From positions 62,001 through 126,000 of the forward strand of contig NZ_DS499581.1 in NCBI RefSeq assembly GCF_000154465.1: a stretch of 64,000 bases of DNA. Reading direction: 5' to 3'. How positions within the stretch are numbered: the first letter of the stretch is position 1; each line of letters opens with the position of its first letter. The notes under the pieces are model-generated. The model saw only the letters and a program-made list of their open reading frames with translations. It was not told the DNA's origin and made no database searches. Shown here one piece after another: positions 1 to 13,132 of this stretch. Source of the stretch: Alistipes putredinis DSM 17216 (GTDB lineage: Bacteria > Bacteroidota > Bacteroidia > Bacteroidales > Rikenellaceae). The position numbers and the translations under genes are program-made.

Positions 1-497
1 CAGAACGGCGTGGGGGGATTGGCCTCGACCACCGCACGCACGATGCGCTCGCTGTAAATCTTCGCGGCTTCGAAATCCGCCTCCAGACTGTGATCGTCCA
101 GCGAAAGCCCGATGGCAGGACAACCGTAGAAACTGCTCTCGATCGCACCGCCCATCGTACCCGAATAGAGGATATTGGCCGCCGAATTCGAGCCGTGATT
201 GATCCCCGAAAGCGCCAGATCGACCTTGCGGCCCTTGAGAAAGTAGTCGAAAGCGATCTTCACGCAATCGACCGGGGTTCCCGAAAAAGCATAAACCTCC
301 ACACCGTCGCCTTTCGACACTTCGCGCAGGAAAAGCGGATTATTGATCGTTATCGCCTGACTCATACCGCTCTGCGGCGTTTCGGGGGCAATGGCGACCA
401 CCCGGCCGAACTTGCGTGCGACCTCAAGGAGCGCCTGAATACCTCTTGAATTGTAACCGTCGTCGTTGGTGACGAATACCAACTTCTCTTTCATCAT
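1..497 (-). CDS. surE: 5'/3'-nucleotidase SurE, C-terminus cut by window edge
   Basis: SurE is a divalent-metal-dependent phosphatase acting on nucleoside 5'- and 3'-monophosphates. About 165 N-terminal residues are visible on the minus strand. They begin MMKEKLVFVTNDDG, with the two metal-binding Asp of the NDDG motif, followed by the family blocks PQSGMSQAIT, FSGTPVDCV and LSGINHGSN. The start is one of two consecutive ATG codons (495-497 or 492-494), preceded by a GGAG-like sequence. A TATATTTG box on the minus strand at 519-526 would give a leader of only about 15 bases. The rest of the gene lies left of the window. Identification is secure from the motifs; length cannot be judged. Confidence 0.95.
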   Translation of the reverse strand, partial: MMKEKLVFVTNDDGYNSRGIQALLEVARKFGRVVAIAPETPQSGMSQAITINNPLFLREVSKGDGVEVYAFSGTPVDCVKIAFDYFLKGRKVDLALSGINHGSNSAANILYSGTMGGAIESSFYGCPAIGLSLDDHSLEADFEAAKIYSERIVRAVVEANPPTPF

Positions 498-518
498 ATT
501 TTTCTCCGATTTTAGTGA

Positions 519-526
519 CAAATATA
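519..526 (-). promoter_or_regulatory. surE promoter -7 box
   Basis: The minus strand reads TATATTTG, a perfect match to the Bacteroidota -7 consensus TAnnTTTG, about 22 bases upstream of the surE ATG. No clear TTTG lies at the expected -33 distance. Confidence 0.5.
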
Positions 527-875
527 CGAAAAGGCGGGCGACATTCGTCGAACTCGTTCGAAAAGAATGTCCGAACCGCCTCCCATATTCCATACAACAT
601 ACATACTTCCTTCCCTGCACCCGGGAAATTCCCCGCATGCCGATCCCGTCGGAAAATTCCATTGTAAACAAAAAGGATCGGGGCAGGGAGTTGCAGACTA
701 ACCGCAAACCATGTGCCTCAAAGTTCGAGAGCCATCCATACGCACCGCCCGTCGAAGCAATCCGCACCTCCCGACACGATTCAAGATGAAACCCGTTCAC
801 CTCCCACACCCGCCGCAGCCGGCATCGCCGCACAATCGGTCCGGCTGCGGAGTCATCTATTTTTTAGACAGCCGA
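527..875. other. surE-rplS divergent intergenic region
   Basis: About 350 bases between the two divergent promoters. Short open frames exist on both strands but have no recognisable family, no start signals and a composition like non-coding sequence. I see no gene here. Confidence 0.6.
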
Positions 876-906
876 TTGCCCGTTTGGGAAAAAGTTTCTA
901 TATTTG
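876..906 (+). promoter_or_regulatory. rplS promoter
   Basis: TTG at 876-878 and TATATTTG at 899-906 are separated by 20 bases, matching the Bacteroidota -33/-7 promoter. Transcription would start near 911 and give a leader of roughly 150 bases. Confidence 0.65.
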
Positions 907-1059
907 CGGACCGTATCAACCTCTTATATTGGGTGCGAAGCCACGACCGGGAACATCAATCCGTTGATTTTCGGAGGATTGCAGAGTAAGATCCCTGCAT
1001 GGTAGGCAAACACAGCGATAATGTTGAACGCAGAAATCATCAAAAAAATTGTTGCAACA

Positions 1060-1428
1060 ATGAACAAGGATGCAGTAATCCGGCTCGTCAACGAGCAGAT
1101 GTGGACCAAGACGGATGTTCCGTCGTTCCAGGCCGGTGATACGATCACCGTTACGTACAAGATCGTCGAGGGTAACAAGGAGCGCCTGCAGAGCTTCCGC
1201 GGCGTAGTTATCCAGATCAAGGGTACGGGCAAGACCAAGATGTTCACGATCCGCAAGATCTCCAACGGCATCGGCGTCGAGCGTATCTTCCCCCTCTATT
1301 CGCCCCACATCGAGAGCATCGAGGTAAACAAGCAGGGCGTGGTTCGTCGCGCACGCATCTACTACCTGCGCAACCTGACGGGTAAGAAAGCCCGTATCAA
1401 GGAGAAGAGAGCCGCTTCTACGAAGTAG
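1060..1428 (+). CDS. rplS: 50S ribosomal protein L19
   Basis: L19 sits at the 30S-50S interface of the ribosome. The product is 122 residues from the chosen start MNKDAVIRLVNEQ, in the usual 115-125 range. It shows the family core F-GDT-V-Y-I-EG-KERLQ-F-GVVI and the C-terminal RRARIYYLRN-TGKKARI block. An in-frame ATG at 1021 would add 13 residues; I prefer 1060 because bacterial L19 proteins rarely carry such an extension, but the choice is not proven. The gene stands alone with its own promoter upstream and a strong intrinsic terminator directly after the stop codon. Confidence 0.95.
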   Translation: MNKDAVIRLVNEQMWTKTDVPSFQAGDTITVTYKIVEGNKERLQSFRGVVIQIKGTGKTKMFTIRKISNGIGVERIFPLYSPHIESIEVNKQGVVRRARIYYLRNLTGKKARIKEKRAASTK

Positions 1429-1447
1429 ATCCTTCCGCCTGCAAGAA

Positions 1448-1477
1448 AAAAGCCTCCGTTCGAACGGAGGCTTTTTT
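1448..1477 (+). terminator. rplS intrinsic terminator
   Basis: AAGCCTCCGTT and its complement AACGGAGGCTT form a GC-rich hairpin followed by a run of T, 20 bases after the rplS stop. Confidence 0.9.
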
Positions 1478-1484
1478 CTTTAAC

Positions 1485-1806
1485 ACGAATCTTCACAACG
1501 CCGATACCCGCACCAGCTAAAAAAACGCTATTCCGGCCGGGCAAACATCTCGTCCGTCACCGGGTAGTCGATTTCGAAACCCCGGATAATAACTTTTCCC
1601 AACTTCCGACAGACAAGACAAAGATCGAGTTGCGGCCCGCCTTCCCGCGACCGACCGAAGAGCCACATATCCCTGCCAATACCCGGCCGTCGGCCGTCCG
1701 CACTACGGACGATCCCGAAACGCTCCGAATAAATTCGTTGCCTCCGAAAAACAAAAAGGTTGCAAACGAATATCGTTTGCAACCCAGCCGACCTCCCGGT
1801 CGTTTG
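1485..1806. other. rplS to tRNA-Ser gap
   Basis: No supported gene. A minus-strand open frame ending at 1528 runs into the tRNA-Ser gene at its 5' end. Its last 65 codons look weakly protein-like (ending EIDYPVTDEMFARPE), so a decayed or unrecognised small gene downstream of the tRNA cannot be excluded. Confidence 0.4.
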
Positions 1807-1891
1807 CGGAGAGAGAGGGATTCGAACCCCCGGAGCCTCGCAGCTCAACGGTTTTCAAGACCGCCGCAATCGACCACTCTGCCATCTCTCC
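1807..1891 (-). tRNA. tRNA-Ser(TGA)
   Basis: The minus strand folds as a class II tRNA: acceptor GGAGAGA/TCTCTCC, anticodon stem-loop with TGA, a long variable arm, and a T-loop TTCGAAT. The discriminator is G and CCA is not encoded. It has its own promoter at 1897-1928. Confidence 0.95.
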
Positions 1892-1896
1892 GAGTG

Positions 1897-1928
1897 CAAA
1901 AGTATAACGGATTTTCGATTCTGCCAAA
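1897..1928 (-). promoter_or_regulatory. tRNA-Ser promoter
   Basis: On the minus strand TTTG (1925-1928), 20 bases, then TACTTTTG (1897-1904): an exact fit to the Bacteroidota consensus a few bases upstream of the tRNA. Confidence 0.75.
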
Positions 1929-2119
1929 TCTTTCCTCCGGGTAATTCCAAGTCCCCCGATCAAAAAAACGTCCTGAAACAATGAAATCTGATCTCGAACA
2001 ACGGTATTTTACTTTCCTGTTATTTTCGAATCGAATCCAATTCTGACCAATTATATCCATTTTAGTCCACTTTTTAAGAAATTACGAACAAAATATTTTC
2101 CTACTCGACTTTGTTTTCG

Positions 2120-2127
2120 TACTTTTG
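2120..2127 (+). promoter_or_regulatory. Promoter -7 box of the FadL-like gene
   Basis: TACTTTTG matches TAnnTTTG and would start a transcript near 2133, leaving a leader of about 115 bases. The -33 region is AT-rich without a clear TTTG. Confidence 0.5.
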
Positions 2128-2248
2128 CTCCGTTTTAAGACAAGCATTTTTGAAAGCATGGATGAGAATCGCTCCGAAACTCGTCCGAGCGCATAAACTT
2201 ACCACAGAAATCAATATATTTTTCAAATTATCAACTAAAACTTTGATT

Positions 2249-3733
2249 ATGAAGCAACTGCTACTAACGATCTCGGCCCTGCTGTTCGCAACGGCGGTCT
2301 GCGCCGAAGGCTACCAAGTCAATACCTTGAGTGCAAAACAGTTGGGAATGGGACACGTGGGAACAGGTATGAAACTCAATTCCGAGTCGATCTACTTCAA
2401 CCCGGCGGGAACCGCCTTCCAAACCTCCCGATTCTCCTTCTCGGTCGGCATCACGGGCATCAAATCCAATGCAACGTACCTGTCGAACAACGACTACCGG
2501 GGCAATCCGCAGATCCAAGCCCACTCGGACAACAAGATTTCGACGCCGCTCTACGCCTATTTCAACTACAAAGCCACCAAAAATCTGGCCGTCGGCCTGG
2601 GATTTTATACCCCTTACGGCTCGTCTATGAACTGGGGCGACAACTGGGTCGGAGCACATCTGATCCAAAGCATCGACCTGCAAGCCTATACATTGCAGCC
2701 GACGATCTCCTACAAATTCTGGGATAAACTCTCGGTAGGTGTCGGCATGACGATCACCTGGGGTACGTTCGACCTGTCGCGCTCCATGTTCCCCGTCGGC
2801 GAAGCGACGAACAATACGATCGCCGGATTGCTGACCGCCGCAGGGCAGGGACAATACGCCGAACTGTTCACCCAGGCAGGAGATCGCTCCCTGGTATCCG
2901 CCCGGATCAAAGGCGACGCCAAAACTGCGATCGGCGTAAACGTAGGTATCCTGTGGGACATCACCCCGGAATGGACCCTTGGTTTCTCCTATCGTTCGAA
3001 AGTGAAGATGAAAGTGGCAAGCGGCACGGCCAACCTCCTGTATGCCTCTCCCGAAATCGGGCAGGTCCTCCAGGCAACGGGAATGATTCCCGACTTGAGC
3101 AGCGCTTGCGTCGAAACGGAACTCCCGCTGCCGGCCAACCTCGCTTGGGGCGTGGGCTTCCGACCGACCCCGAAGTGGGAAATGGCTTTCGACATCCAAT
3201 ACGTCCTGTGGAGCGCCTATAAATCGCTCCACGTAGATATTACCGACCCGACGACCGGGGCATCGGTTTACGATCTGCCGACGAGCATCAAGAACTATAA
3301 GAACACGGTGGCCACCCGTATCGGCGTCCAATACCACGCCTGCAAATTCGTCACGGCACGCCTGGGTATGTACGTAGATGAAAGCCCCGTACGGAGCGAT
3401 TTCCTCAACCCCGAAACCCCTTCGATGACCAAAGTATCCTACACGGCCGGCGTGACGATCAACCCCTGCAAAAACGTATCGATCGATCTGGCATACGGAT
3501 ATATCACCTCGGCAGACCCGGAGCGGACGGGATCGTGCGACTACTACAATTCACTCACTTACAAAGCGGTCTATGCACAGACATACGGGCAGCTCATCGC
3601 AGGCGGAATGGCCCCGGAGCAAGCGAAAATCCAGGCTCATACCACGGCAAACGACAAGGCGATCCAGCCTTTTTCGGGCAACTATTCCCTGTCGGCGCAC
3701 ACTTTCGCTATCGGAGTGAACCTGAAATTCTAA
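2249..3733 (+). CDS. FadL/OmpP1/TodX-family outer-membrane transporter
   Basis: A 494-residue outer-membrane beta-barrel of the FadL type, a family that passes long-chain fatty acids and other hydrophobic molecules across the outer membrane. The chosen ATG gives a clean signal peptide, MKQLLLTISALLFATAVCA, with cleavage before EGYQVNTLSAKQLGMG. That start matches the family, whose mature N-terminus has an A-xx-LG-G hatch signature; longer in-frame starts upstream would spoil the signal peptide. Alternating hydrophobic strands run to the C-terminus, which ends in the aromatic pattern FAIGVNLKF typical of barrels. The gene appears monocistronic. The substrate is unknown; aromatic hydrocarbons or fatty acids are both possible. 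Confidence 0.88.
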   Translation: MKQLLLTISALLFATAVCAEGYQVNTLSAKQLGMGHVGTGMKLNSESIYFNPAGTAFQTSRFSFSVGITGIKSNATYLSNNDYRGNPQIQAHSDNKISTPLYAYFNYKATKNLAVGLGFYTPYGSSMNWGDNWVGAHLIQSIDLQAYTLQPTISYKFWDKLSVGVGMTITWGTFDLSRSMFPVGEATNNTIAGLLTAAGQGQYAELFTQAGDRSLVSARIKGDAKTAIGVNVGILWDITPEWTLGFSYRSKVKMKVASGTANLLYASPEIGQVLQATGMIPDLSSACVETELPLPANLAWGVGFRPTPKWEMAFDIQYVLWSAYKSLHVDITDPTTGASVYDLPTSIKNYKNTVATRIGVQYHACKFVTARLGMYVDESPVRSDFLNPETPSMTKVSYTAGVTINPCKNVSIDLAYGYITSADPERTGSCDYYNSLTYKAVYAQTYGQLIAGGMAPEQAKIQAHTTANDKAIQPFSGNYSLSAHTFAIGVNLKF

Positions 3734-3761
3734 AACCGCCCCGATTTCCCGTAAAAATCAC

Positions 3762-3795
3762 TATATTTGCAGTGCGTACTTTCCCGGTACGCACT
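3762..3795 (+). promoter_or_regulatory. Promoter box followed by a 9-bp hairpin, upstream of tRNA-Arg
   Basis: TATATTTG at 3762-3769 matches the -7 consensus. Directly after it AGTGCGTAC (3771-3779) and GTACGCACT (3787-3795) form a perfect hairpin. It could be the tRNA-Arg promoter with a hairpin at the 5' end of its transcript, or a poor terminator of the preceding gene, since no T-run follows. Confidence 0.45.
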
Positions 3796-3900
3796 GTTTC
3801 TGTTTATCGGGATCTCCGGCACGACACACGCTTCCCGATCGAAAGCCAACGATTCCTCCCGGCCGAAACGACTTCGGGAAGAAGCCGGACAGCTTTACAA

Positions 3901-3972
3901 GGCTCCATAGTTCAAGGGATAGAACGGAAGTTTCCTAAACTTCAAATTCGCGTTCGAGTCGCGGTGGAGCTA
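3901..3972 (+). tRNA. tRNA-Arg(CCT)
   Basis: Acceptor stem GGCTCCA/TGGAGCT (with a terminal G-T pair), D-arm, anticodon stem GAAGT/ACTTC around loop TTCCTAA giving anticodon CCT, and T-loop TTCGAGT. CCA is not encoded. A hairpin terminator follows at 3986-4008. Confidence 0.93.
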
Positions 3973-3985
3973 CTATCTTCTCTTC

Positions 3986-4008
3986 AGGACGACCTACCCG
4001 GTCGTCCT
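3986..4008 (+). terminator. tRNA-Arg terminator
   Basis: AGGACGACC and GGTCGTCCT form a 9-bp hairpin with loop TACCC, followed by GTTTGC. It lies 14 bases after the tRNA; the T-run is short. Confidence 0.65.
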
Positions 4009-4244
4009 GTTTGCATATTGCTCCCCATATAATCCGATCGAAAGCCAGCTTTCAACGGCATACCACCGATCATATCGACATCCGAAATAGTTTCGTTCGA
4101 TCCGGTTTCTTCCATTGCAGCCACAAAAACGAGCCAGAACAATTCGGTGTCCCGGTTATTCGCCCGACATGGCTTGAACTGCGAAGCGACCAAAAAACTC
4201 CGCAACGAAGTCCGCCATCTTCCGGAAGCAGGTGACAAAACCCC
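4009..4244. other. Intergenic region between tRNA-Arg and rpoC
   Basis: No gene supported. A minus-strand open frame crosses it but overlaps both flanking terminators and has no recognisable domain. Confidence 0.55.
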
Positions 4245-4281
4245 ATAAAAAACGGGAGCAGACTTTCCGTCCGCTCCCGTT
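4245..4281 (-). terminator. rpoC terminator
   Basis: On the minus strand AACGGGAGC/GCTCCCGTT (4273-4281 and 4251-4259) is followed by six T. It closes the rplK-rpoC transcription unit about 25 bases after the rpoC stop. Confidence 0.9.
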
Positions 4282-4303
4282 CGATTATGATAAAAATTAT
4301 CTA

Positions 4304-8563
<4,260 letters not shown>

Positions 8564-8611
8564 AATGCAATGCTTTTTTCTTATCCTCTATATACTACTA
8601 CCTACCTTCCC

Positions 8612-11600
8612 TTACTCCAGCTTGACCGAAAGGGCCAGACCGCGCAACTCGTGCAGCAACACGTTCATTGCCTCGGGAATACCCGGCTTGGGCAGGTTGT
8701 CGCCTTTGACGATGGCCTCGTAAGCCTTGGCACGACCCATCACGTCATCCGACTTGATGGTCAGGATCTCCTGCAGGATATTGGCGGCGCCGAATCCTTC
8801 GAGCGCCCAAACCTCCATCTCACCGAAACGCTGACCGCCGAACTGCGCCTTACCGCCGAGCGGCTGTTGCGTGATAAGCGAATAGGGACCGATCGAACGG
8901 GCGTGCATCTTGTCGTCGATCATGTGGCCGAGCTTGAGCATGTAGATCACACCCACCGTAGCCGGCTGGTCGAACTTCTCGCCCGTACCGCCGTCGTACA
9001 GGTAAGTACGTCCGCTGCGCGGAATACCCGCCTTCGCCGTATATTCATTGATCTGGTCGAGCGAAGCACCGTCGAAAATAGGCGTCGCGAACTTCAGTCC
9101 CAGCTCCTTGCCGGCCCAGCCGAGCACGGTTTCGTAAATCTGACCGAGGTTCATACGCGAAGGCACACCCAGCGGGTTCAGGCAGATATCGACGATCGTA
9201 CCGTCCTCGAGGAACGGCATATCCTCGTCGCGCACGACACGGGCCACGATACCCTTGTTGCCGTGGCGTCCCGCCATCTTGTCGCCCACCTTCAGCTTGC
9301 GCTTCTTGGCGATATAGACCTTGGCCATCTGGATCACGCCCGTCTGGGGAAGTTCGTCGCCGTTGGTGAGGTTGTATTTCTCACGCTTGATCGCGGCATC
9401 GGCCTTCTTCCATTCGATCGTATAGTTGTTGATCGTCTTCTCTACCAGCGCATCGAGGTGGCTGTCGCCCGTCCACTTGCAGGTCCCCAGGTTCAGGTAC
9501 CCCATTGCAACGCCCGACTTCTCGTCGGTGACTTTGCGGGAGAGCTCATCGAGCAGCTTCTGGGTGAATTTCGTTCCGGCAGGATAGAGTTCCACACCGA
9601 AGTAATCGGTGATACCCGTAGTCGTCTTGCCCTGAAGCAGCGTATAAAGTTTGTTTACGAGCTGCTTGGTCAGGTCGGCGACCTGGGCTGCGAACTTCTC
9701 GTCGAGCTTCTCAATCTGCAGCTTCTCCGAGCTCTTTCCCGCACGCTTGTTCTCCTTGCCGGCACGGCTGTAAAGCTTCGTGTCGATCACCACACCGTGC
9801 AACGACGGCTGCGCCTTGAGCGAAGCGTCCTTCACGTCGCCGGCCTTGTCGCCGAAGATCGCACGGAGCAGCTTCTCCTCGGGCGAAGGATCGCTCTCGC
9901 CTTTCGGAGTGATCTTACCGATCAGGATGTCCCCCGGATGCACGTTAGCACCTATACGGATAATACCGTTGGCATCCAGATCCTTGGTAGCGTCCTCGCT
10001 CACGTTCGGAATATCCGAGGTCAGCTCCTCGACGCCGCGCTTGGTGTCGCGGACCTCCATGATGTACTCATCGACATGGACCGAAGTGAAAATGTCCTCG
10101 CGCTGGATACGCTCCGAAATCACGATGGCATCCTCGAAGTTGTAACCCTTCCAAGGCATGAAAGCCACCTTCAGGTTACGCCCCAACGCCAACTCGCCCT
10201 TCTGCGTCGAATAACCTTCGGTCAGGATCTGGCCTTTGGTCACCTTGTCACCCGTCAGAACGGCCGGTTTCAACGTGATCGACGTATTCTGGTTCGTACG
10301 ACGGTAGCGAGGCAGTTCATAAGTCGTAATTTCCGGCTCGAACGAGCAGATCACCTCCTCTTCCGTCCGCTGGTATTTGATCTGAATCTTGGTTGCATCC
10401 GCAAATACCACCTCACCGTCGCCCTCGGCGATGATCTGGATGCGACTGTCGGAGATCATATCCTTTTCGATACCCGTACCGACGATCGGCGACTCGCAGG
10501 TCACCAGCGGCACGGCCTGGCGCATCATGTTCGATCCCATGAGGGCACGGTTCGCATCGTCGTGCTCCAGGAAGGGAATCAGGCTCGCCGCGATCGACGC
10601 GATCTGGTTCGGAGCTACGTCCATGAGCGTCACCTCCTGGGCCGTCACAACGGGGAAATCGGCGCCTTCACGGGCCTTGATGCGGTCGGGCTGCAGGAAA
10701 TGGCCCTCGTCGTCGATCGGAACATTCGACTGGGCGACCACCTGCCCCTCCTCCTCTTCGGCCGAATAATATTTGATATCGGCATTGTTGAGATCCACCT
10801 GTCCGTTGGTCACGGTACGGTAAGGAGTCTCGATGAATCCCATGTCGGAGATCTTGGCATAGACGCAGAGCGACGAAATCAGACCGATGTTCGGGCCTTC
10901 GGGAGACTCGATCGGGCAAAGACGGCCGTAGTGCGTGTAGTGCACGTCGCGGACTTCGAAACCGGCACGGTCACGCGAAAGACCGCCGGGACCGAGGGCC
11001 GACAGACGACGCTTGTGCGTGATTTCGGCCAGCGGGTTGATCTGGTCCATGAACTGCGAAAGCTGCGAAGTGCCGAAGAACGAATTGATCACCGAAGAGA
11101 GCGTCTTGGCGTTGATCAGATCCACCGGCGTGAAGACTTCGTTGTCACGCACGTTCATACGCTCGCGGATGGTACGCGCCATGCGCACGAAACCTACCGA
11201 GAACTGGTTGGAAAGCTGCTCGCCCACCGTGCGGACACGACGGTTCGAGAGGTGGTCGATATCGTCCACCTCGGCTTTCGAGTTGATGAGCTGGATCAGG
11301 TACTTGATGATGGCGATGATGTCCTCGCGCGTCAGCGTGCGGATCGCCGGATCGATGTCCAAATCGAGCTTCTTGTTGATCCGATAACGGCCGACATCGC
11401 CCAGGTCGTAACGCTTGTCCGAGAAGAAGAGCTTCTCGATCACGTCGCGGGCCGTAGCCTCGTCGGGCGGCTCCGAAGCACGCAACTGGCGATAGATATA
11501 CACCACGGCTTCTTTTTCGGAGTTACACGGATCTTTCTGTAAAGTATTGTATATAATAGAGAAATCGATACCCGACAGATTCTCCTTATGCAGCAGAATC

Positions 11601-12475
11601 GTCTTGGCACCGCTCTCGATAATCTGGTCGATATGCTCTTCCTGGAGCACCGTTTCTCGGTCAACGATCACGTTGTTACGTTCGATCGAAACCACCTCGC
11701 CCGTATCCTCGTCCACGAAATCCTCGACCCAGGTCGAAAGAACCCTGGCGGCCAACTTGCGGCCGACGGCCTTCTTCAGAGCGGCTTTGGTCACTTTCAC
11801 TTCGTCCGCGAGATCGAAAATCTCGAGGATCTGCTGATCGGCTTCGAAACCGATGGCACGCAGCAGGGTCGTAACGGGCAACTTTTTCTTACGGTCGATG
11901 TACGCGTACATCACGTTGTTGATGTCGGTAGCGAACTCGATCCACGATCCCTTGAACGGGATGATACGAGCTGAATAGAGCTTCGTACCGTTGGTGTGCA
12001 TGCTCTGTCCGAAGAACACGCCCGGCGAGCGGTGGAGCTGCGAAACGATGACGCGCTCGGCACCGTTGATGACGAACGTACCACGTTCGGTCATATAGGG
12101 AATCGTACCGAAATAGACATCCTGCACGACCACGCCGAAATCTTCGTGCTCGTCATCGGTACAATATAGTTTCAATTTGGCTTTTAAGGGAACACTATAA
12201 GTCAGGCCGCGTTCCAGACACTCTTCGATCGAATAGCGGGGCGGGTCGATATAGTAGTCGATGAACTCCAGAACGAAATTGTTTCTGGTATCGGTAATGG
12301 GAAAATTCTCCTGAAACACCTTATACAGCCCCTCGTTCTTACGATTCTCGGCCGTGGTGTCCATCTGGAAAAAATCCCGGAACGATTTAAGCTGTACCTC
12401 CAGCAAGTCGGGATAAGGCACCCGGTTCTTGACTGTCGAAAAGCTAACTCTTTGTTGTGTTTTTGTCGTGGACAT
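8612..12475 (-). CDS. rpoB: DNA-directed RNA polymerase subunit beta
   Basis: The 1287-residue beta subunit, partner of rpoC. The rifampicin-binding segment near residue 470 reads SQLSQFMDQINPLAEITHKR followed by LSALGPGGLSRDRAG. The residues matching E. coli D516, H526 and S531, the common sites of resistance changes, are the sensitive-type Asp, His and Ser. The position matching E. coli N518 is Ile. The C-terminus shows the usual MHARSIGPYSLITQQPLGGKAQFGG and ends LRGLALSVKLE. The gene is separated from rplL by a 240-base region with strong hairpins, the place where E. coli has its rplL-rpoB attenuator. Confidence 0.99.
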   Translation of the reverse strand: MSTTKTQQRVSFSTVKNRVPYPDLLEVQLKSFRDFFQMDTTAENRKNEGLYKVFQENFPITDTRNNFVLEFIDYYIDPPRYSIEECLERGLTYSVPLKAKLKLYCTDDEHEDFGVVVQDVYFGTIPYMTERGTFVINGAERVIVSQLHRSPGVFFGQSMHTNGTKLYSARIIPFKGSWIEFATDINNVMYAYIDRKKKLPVTTLLRAIGFEADQQILEIFDLADEVKVTKAALKKAVGRKLAARVLSTWVEDFVDEDTGEVVSIERNNVIVDRETVLQEEHIDQIIESGAKTILLHKENLSGIDFSIIYNTLQKDPCNSEKEAVVYIYRQLRASEPPDEATARDVIEKLFFSDKRYDLGDVGRYRINKKLDLDIDPAIRTLTREDIIAIIKYLIQLINSKAEVDDIDHLSNRRVRTVGEQLSNQFSVGFVRMARTIRERMNVRDNEVFTPVDLINAKTLSSVINSFFGTSQLSQFMDQINPLAEITHKRRLSALGPGGLSRDRAGFEVRDVHYTHYGRLCPIESPEGPNIGLISSLCVYAKISDMGFIETPYRTVTNGQVDLNNADIKYYSAEEEEGQVVAQSNVPIDDEGHFLQPDRIKAREGADFPVVTAQEVTLMDVAPNQIASIAASLIPFLEHDDANRALMGSNMMRQAVPLVTCESPIVGTGIEKDMISDSRIQIIAEGDGEVVFADATKIQIKYQRTEEEVICSFEPEITTYELPRYRRTNQNTSITLKPAVLTGDKVTKGQILTEGYSTQKGELALGRNLKVAFMPWKGYNFEDAIVISERIQREDIFTSVHVDEYIMEVRDTKRGVEELTSDIPNVSEDATKDLDANGIIRIGANVHPGDILIGKITPKGESDPSPEEKLLRAIFGDKAGDVKDASLKAQPSLHGVVIDTKLYSRAGKENKRAGKSSEKLQIEKLDEKFAAQVADLTKQLVNKLYTLLQGKTTTGITDYFGVELYPAGTKFTQKLLDELSRKVTDEKSGVAMGYLNLGTCKWTGDSHLDALVEKTINNYTIEWKKADAAIKREKYNLTNGDELPQTGVIQMAKVYIAKKRKLKVGDKMAGRHGNKGIVARVVRDEDMPFLEDGTIVDICLNPLGVPSRMNLGQIYETVLGWAGKELGLKFATPIFDGASLDQINEYTAKAGIPRSGRTYLYDGGTGEKFDQPATVGVIYMLKLGHMIDDKMHARSIGPYSLITQQPLGGKAQFGGQRFGEMEVWALEGFGAANILQEILTIKSDDVMGRAKAYEAIVKGDNLPKPGIPEAMNVLLHELRGLALSVKLE

Positions 12476-12715
12476 CGGTAAAATCCAAATTAAAGTTGAA
12501 GGTTTAAGTATTCCGGGGGAAGCCCCCGCAGCGGACCTCTTCTAATCCCGCTAATGCCCCCAGTGTAAACAGATTACACCCTGAGAGCATCCAAACTTCC
12601 AAAGACCAGACACAGCTCCTGTCGGCACTTCTAATCTTTAGACCAGAAAAGGCATAGAGCTTACAGCAGCGTAAGCCCTATACCCTGAGTTTGTCCTGAA
12701 ACTTTTAAGTAGAAA
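12476..12715 (-). promoter_or_regulatory. rplL-rpoB intergenic region with hairpins, possible attenuator
   Basis: This 240-base gap is much longer than the other gaps in the operon. It holds two clear hairpins: an 11-bp one with one mismatch at 12654-12681 (minus strand ATAGGGCTTAC/GTAAGCTCTAT, followed by GCCTTTT), and CGGGGG/CCCCCG with loop CTT at 12513-12527 just upstream of rpoB. In E. coli the same gap holds an attenuator and an RNase III site; the same role here is inference. Confidence 0.55.
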
Positions 12716-13093
12716 CTACTTAACCTCAACTTCAGCACCTGCCTCTTCGAGCTGAGCCTTGATCGACTCGGCCTCCTCCTTGGAAACACCCTCCTTGATT
12801 GCTTTCGGAGCAGCATCAACCAAAGCCTTGGCATCGCCCAGCGACAGGCCTGCGATATCCTTCACAACTTTGATAACCTGGAGCTTCGACTGGCCAGCGT
12901 TCTTCAGAATCACGTCGAATGCGCTCTTCTCAGCGGCAGCAGCCTCTCCGGCGGCGGCAGCAGGCGCTGCAACAGCAACGGCTGCAGCTGCGGGTTCAAT
13001 GCCGTACTCCTCTTTGAGGATCGTAGCCAACTCGTTTACCTCCTTAACTGTCAAATTTACCAATTCTTCAGCTAATTTTTTTACATCTGCCAT
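12716..13093 (-). CDS. rplL: 50S ribosomal protein L7/L12
   Basis: The 125-residue stalk protein that recruits translation GTPases. It has the N-terminal dimerisation helices (ADVKKLAEELVNLTVKEV), an Ala-rich flexible hinge at about residues 36-56, and the C-terminal factor-binding domain with FDVILK and IKVVKDI-GL-L-DAK-LV. It ends EEAGAEVEVK. It follows rplJ by 39 bases. An internal promoter or processing site for extra L12 synthesis is not evident in the sequence. Confidence 0.98.
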   Translation of the reverse strand: MADVKKLAEELVNLTVKEVNELATILKEEYGIEPAAAAVAVAAPAAAAGEAAAAEKSAFDVILKNAGQSKLQVIKVVKDIAGLSLGDAKALVDAAPKAIKEGVSKEEAESIKAQLEEAGAEVEVK

Positions 13094-13132
13094 AAGTTCA
13101 ATCTTATTAAATTTTGTTTGAATTCTTGTTTG

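Noticed and set aside
1021..1059. Upstream ATG extending rplS by 13 residues
   Set aside because: L19 proteins rarely have this extension; kept as an alternative only.
8570..11542. 990-codon open frame on the plus strand opposite rpoB
   Set aside because: Antisense shadow of rpoB caused by its codon usage.
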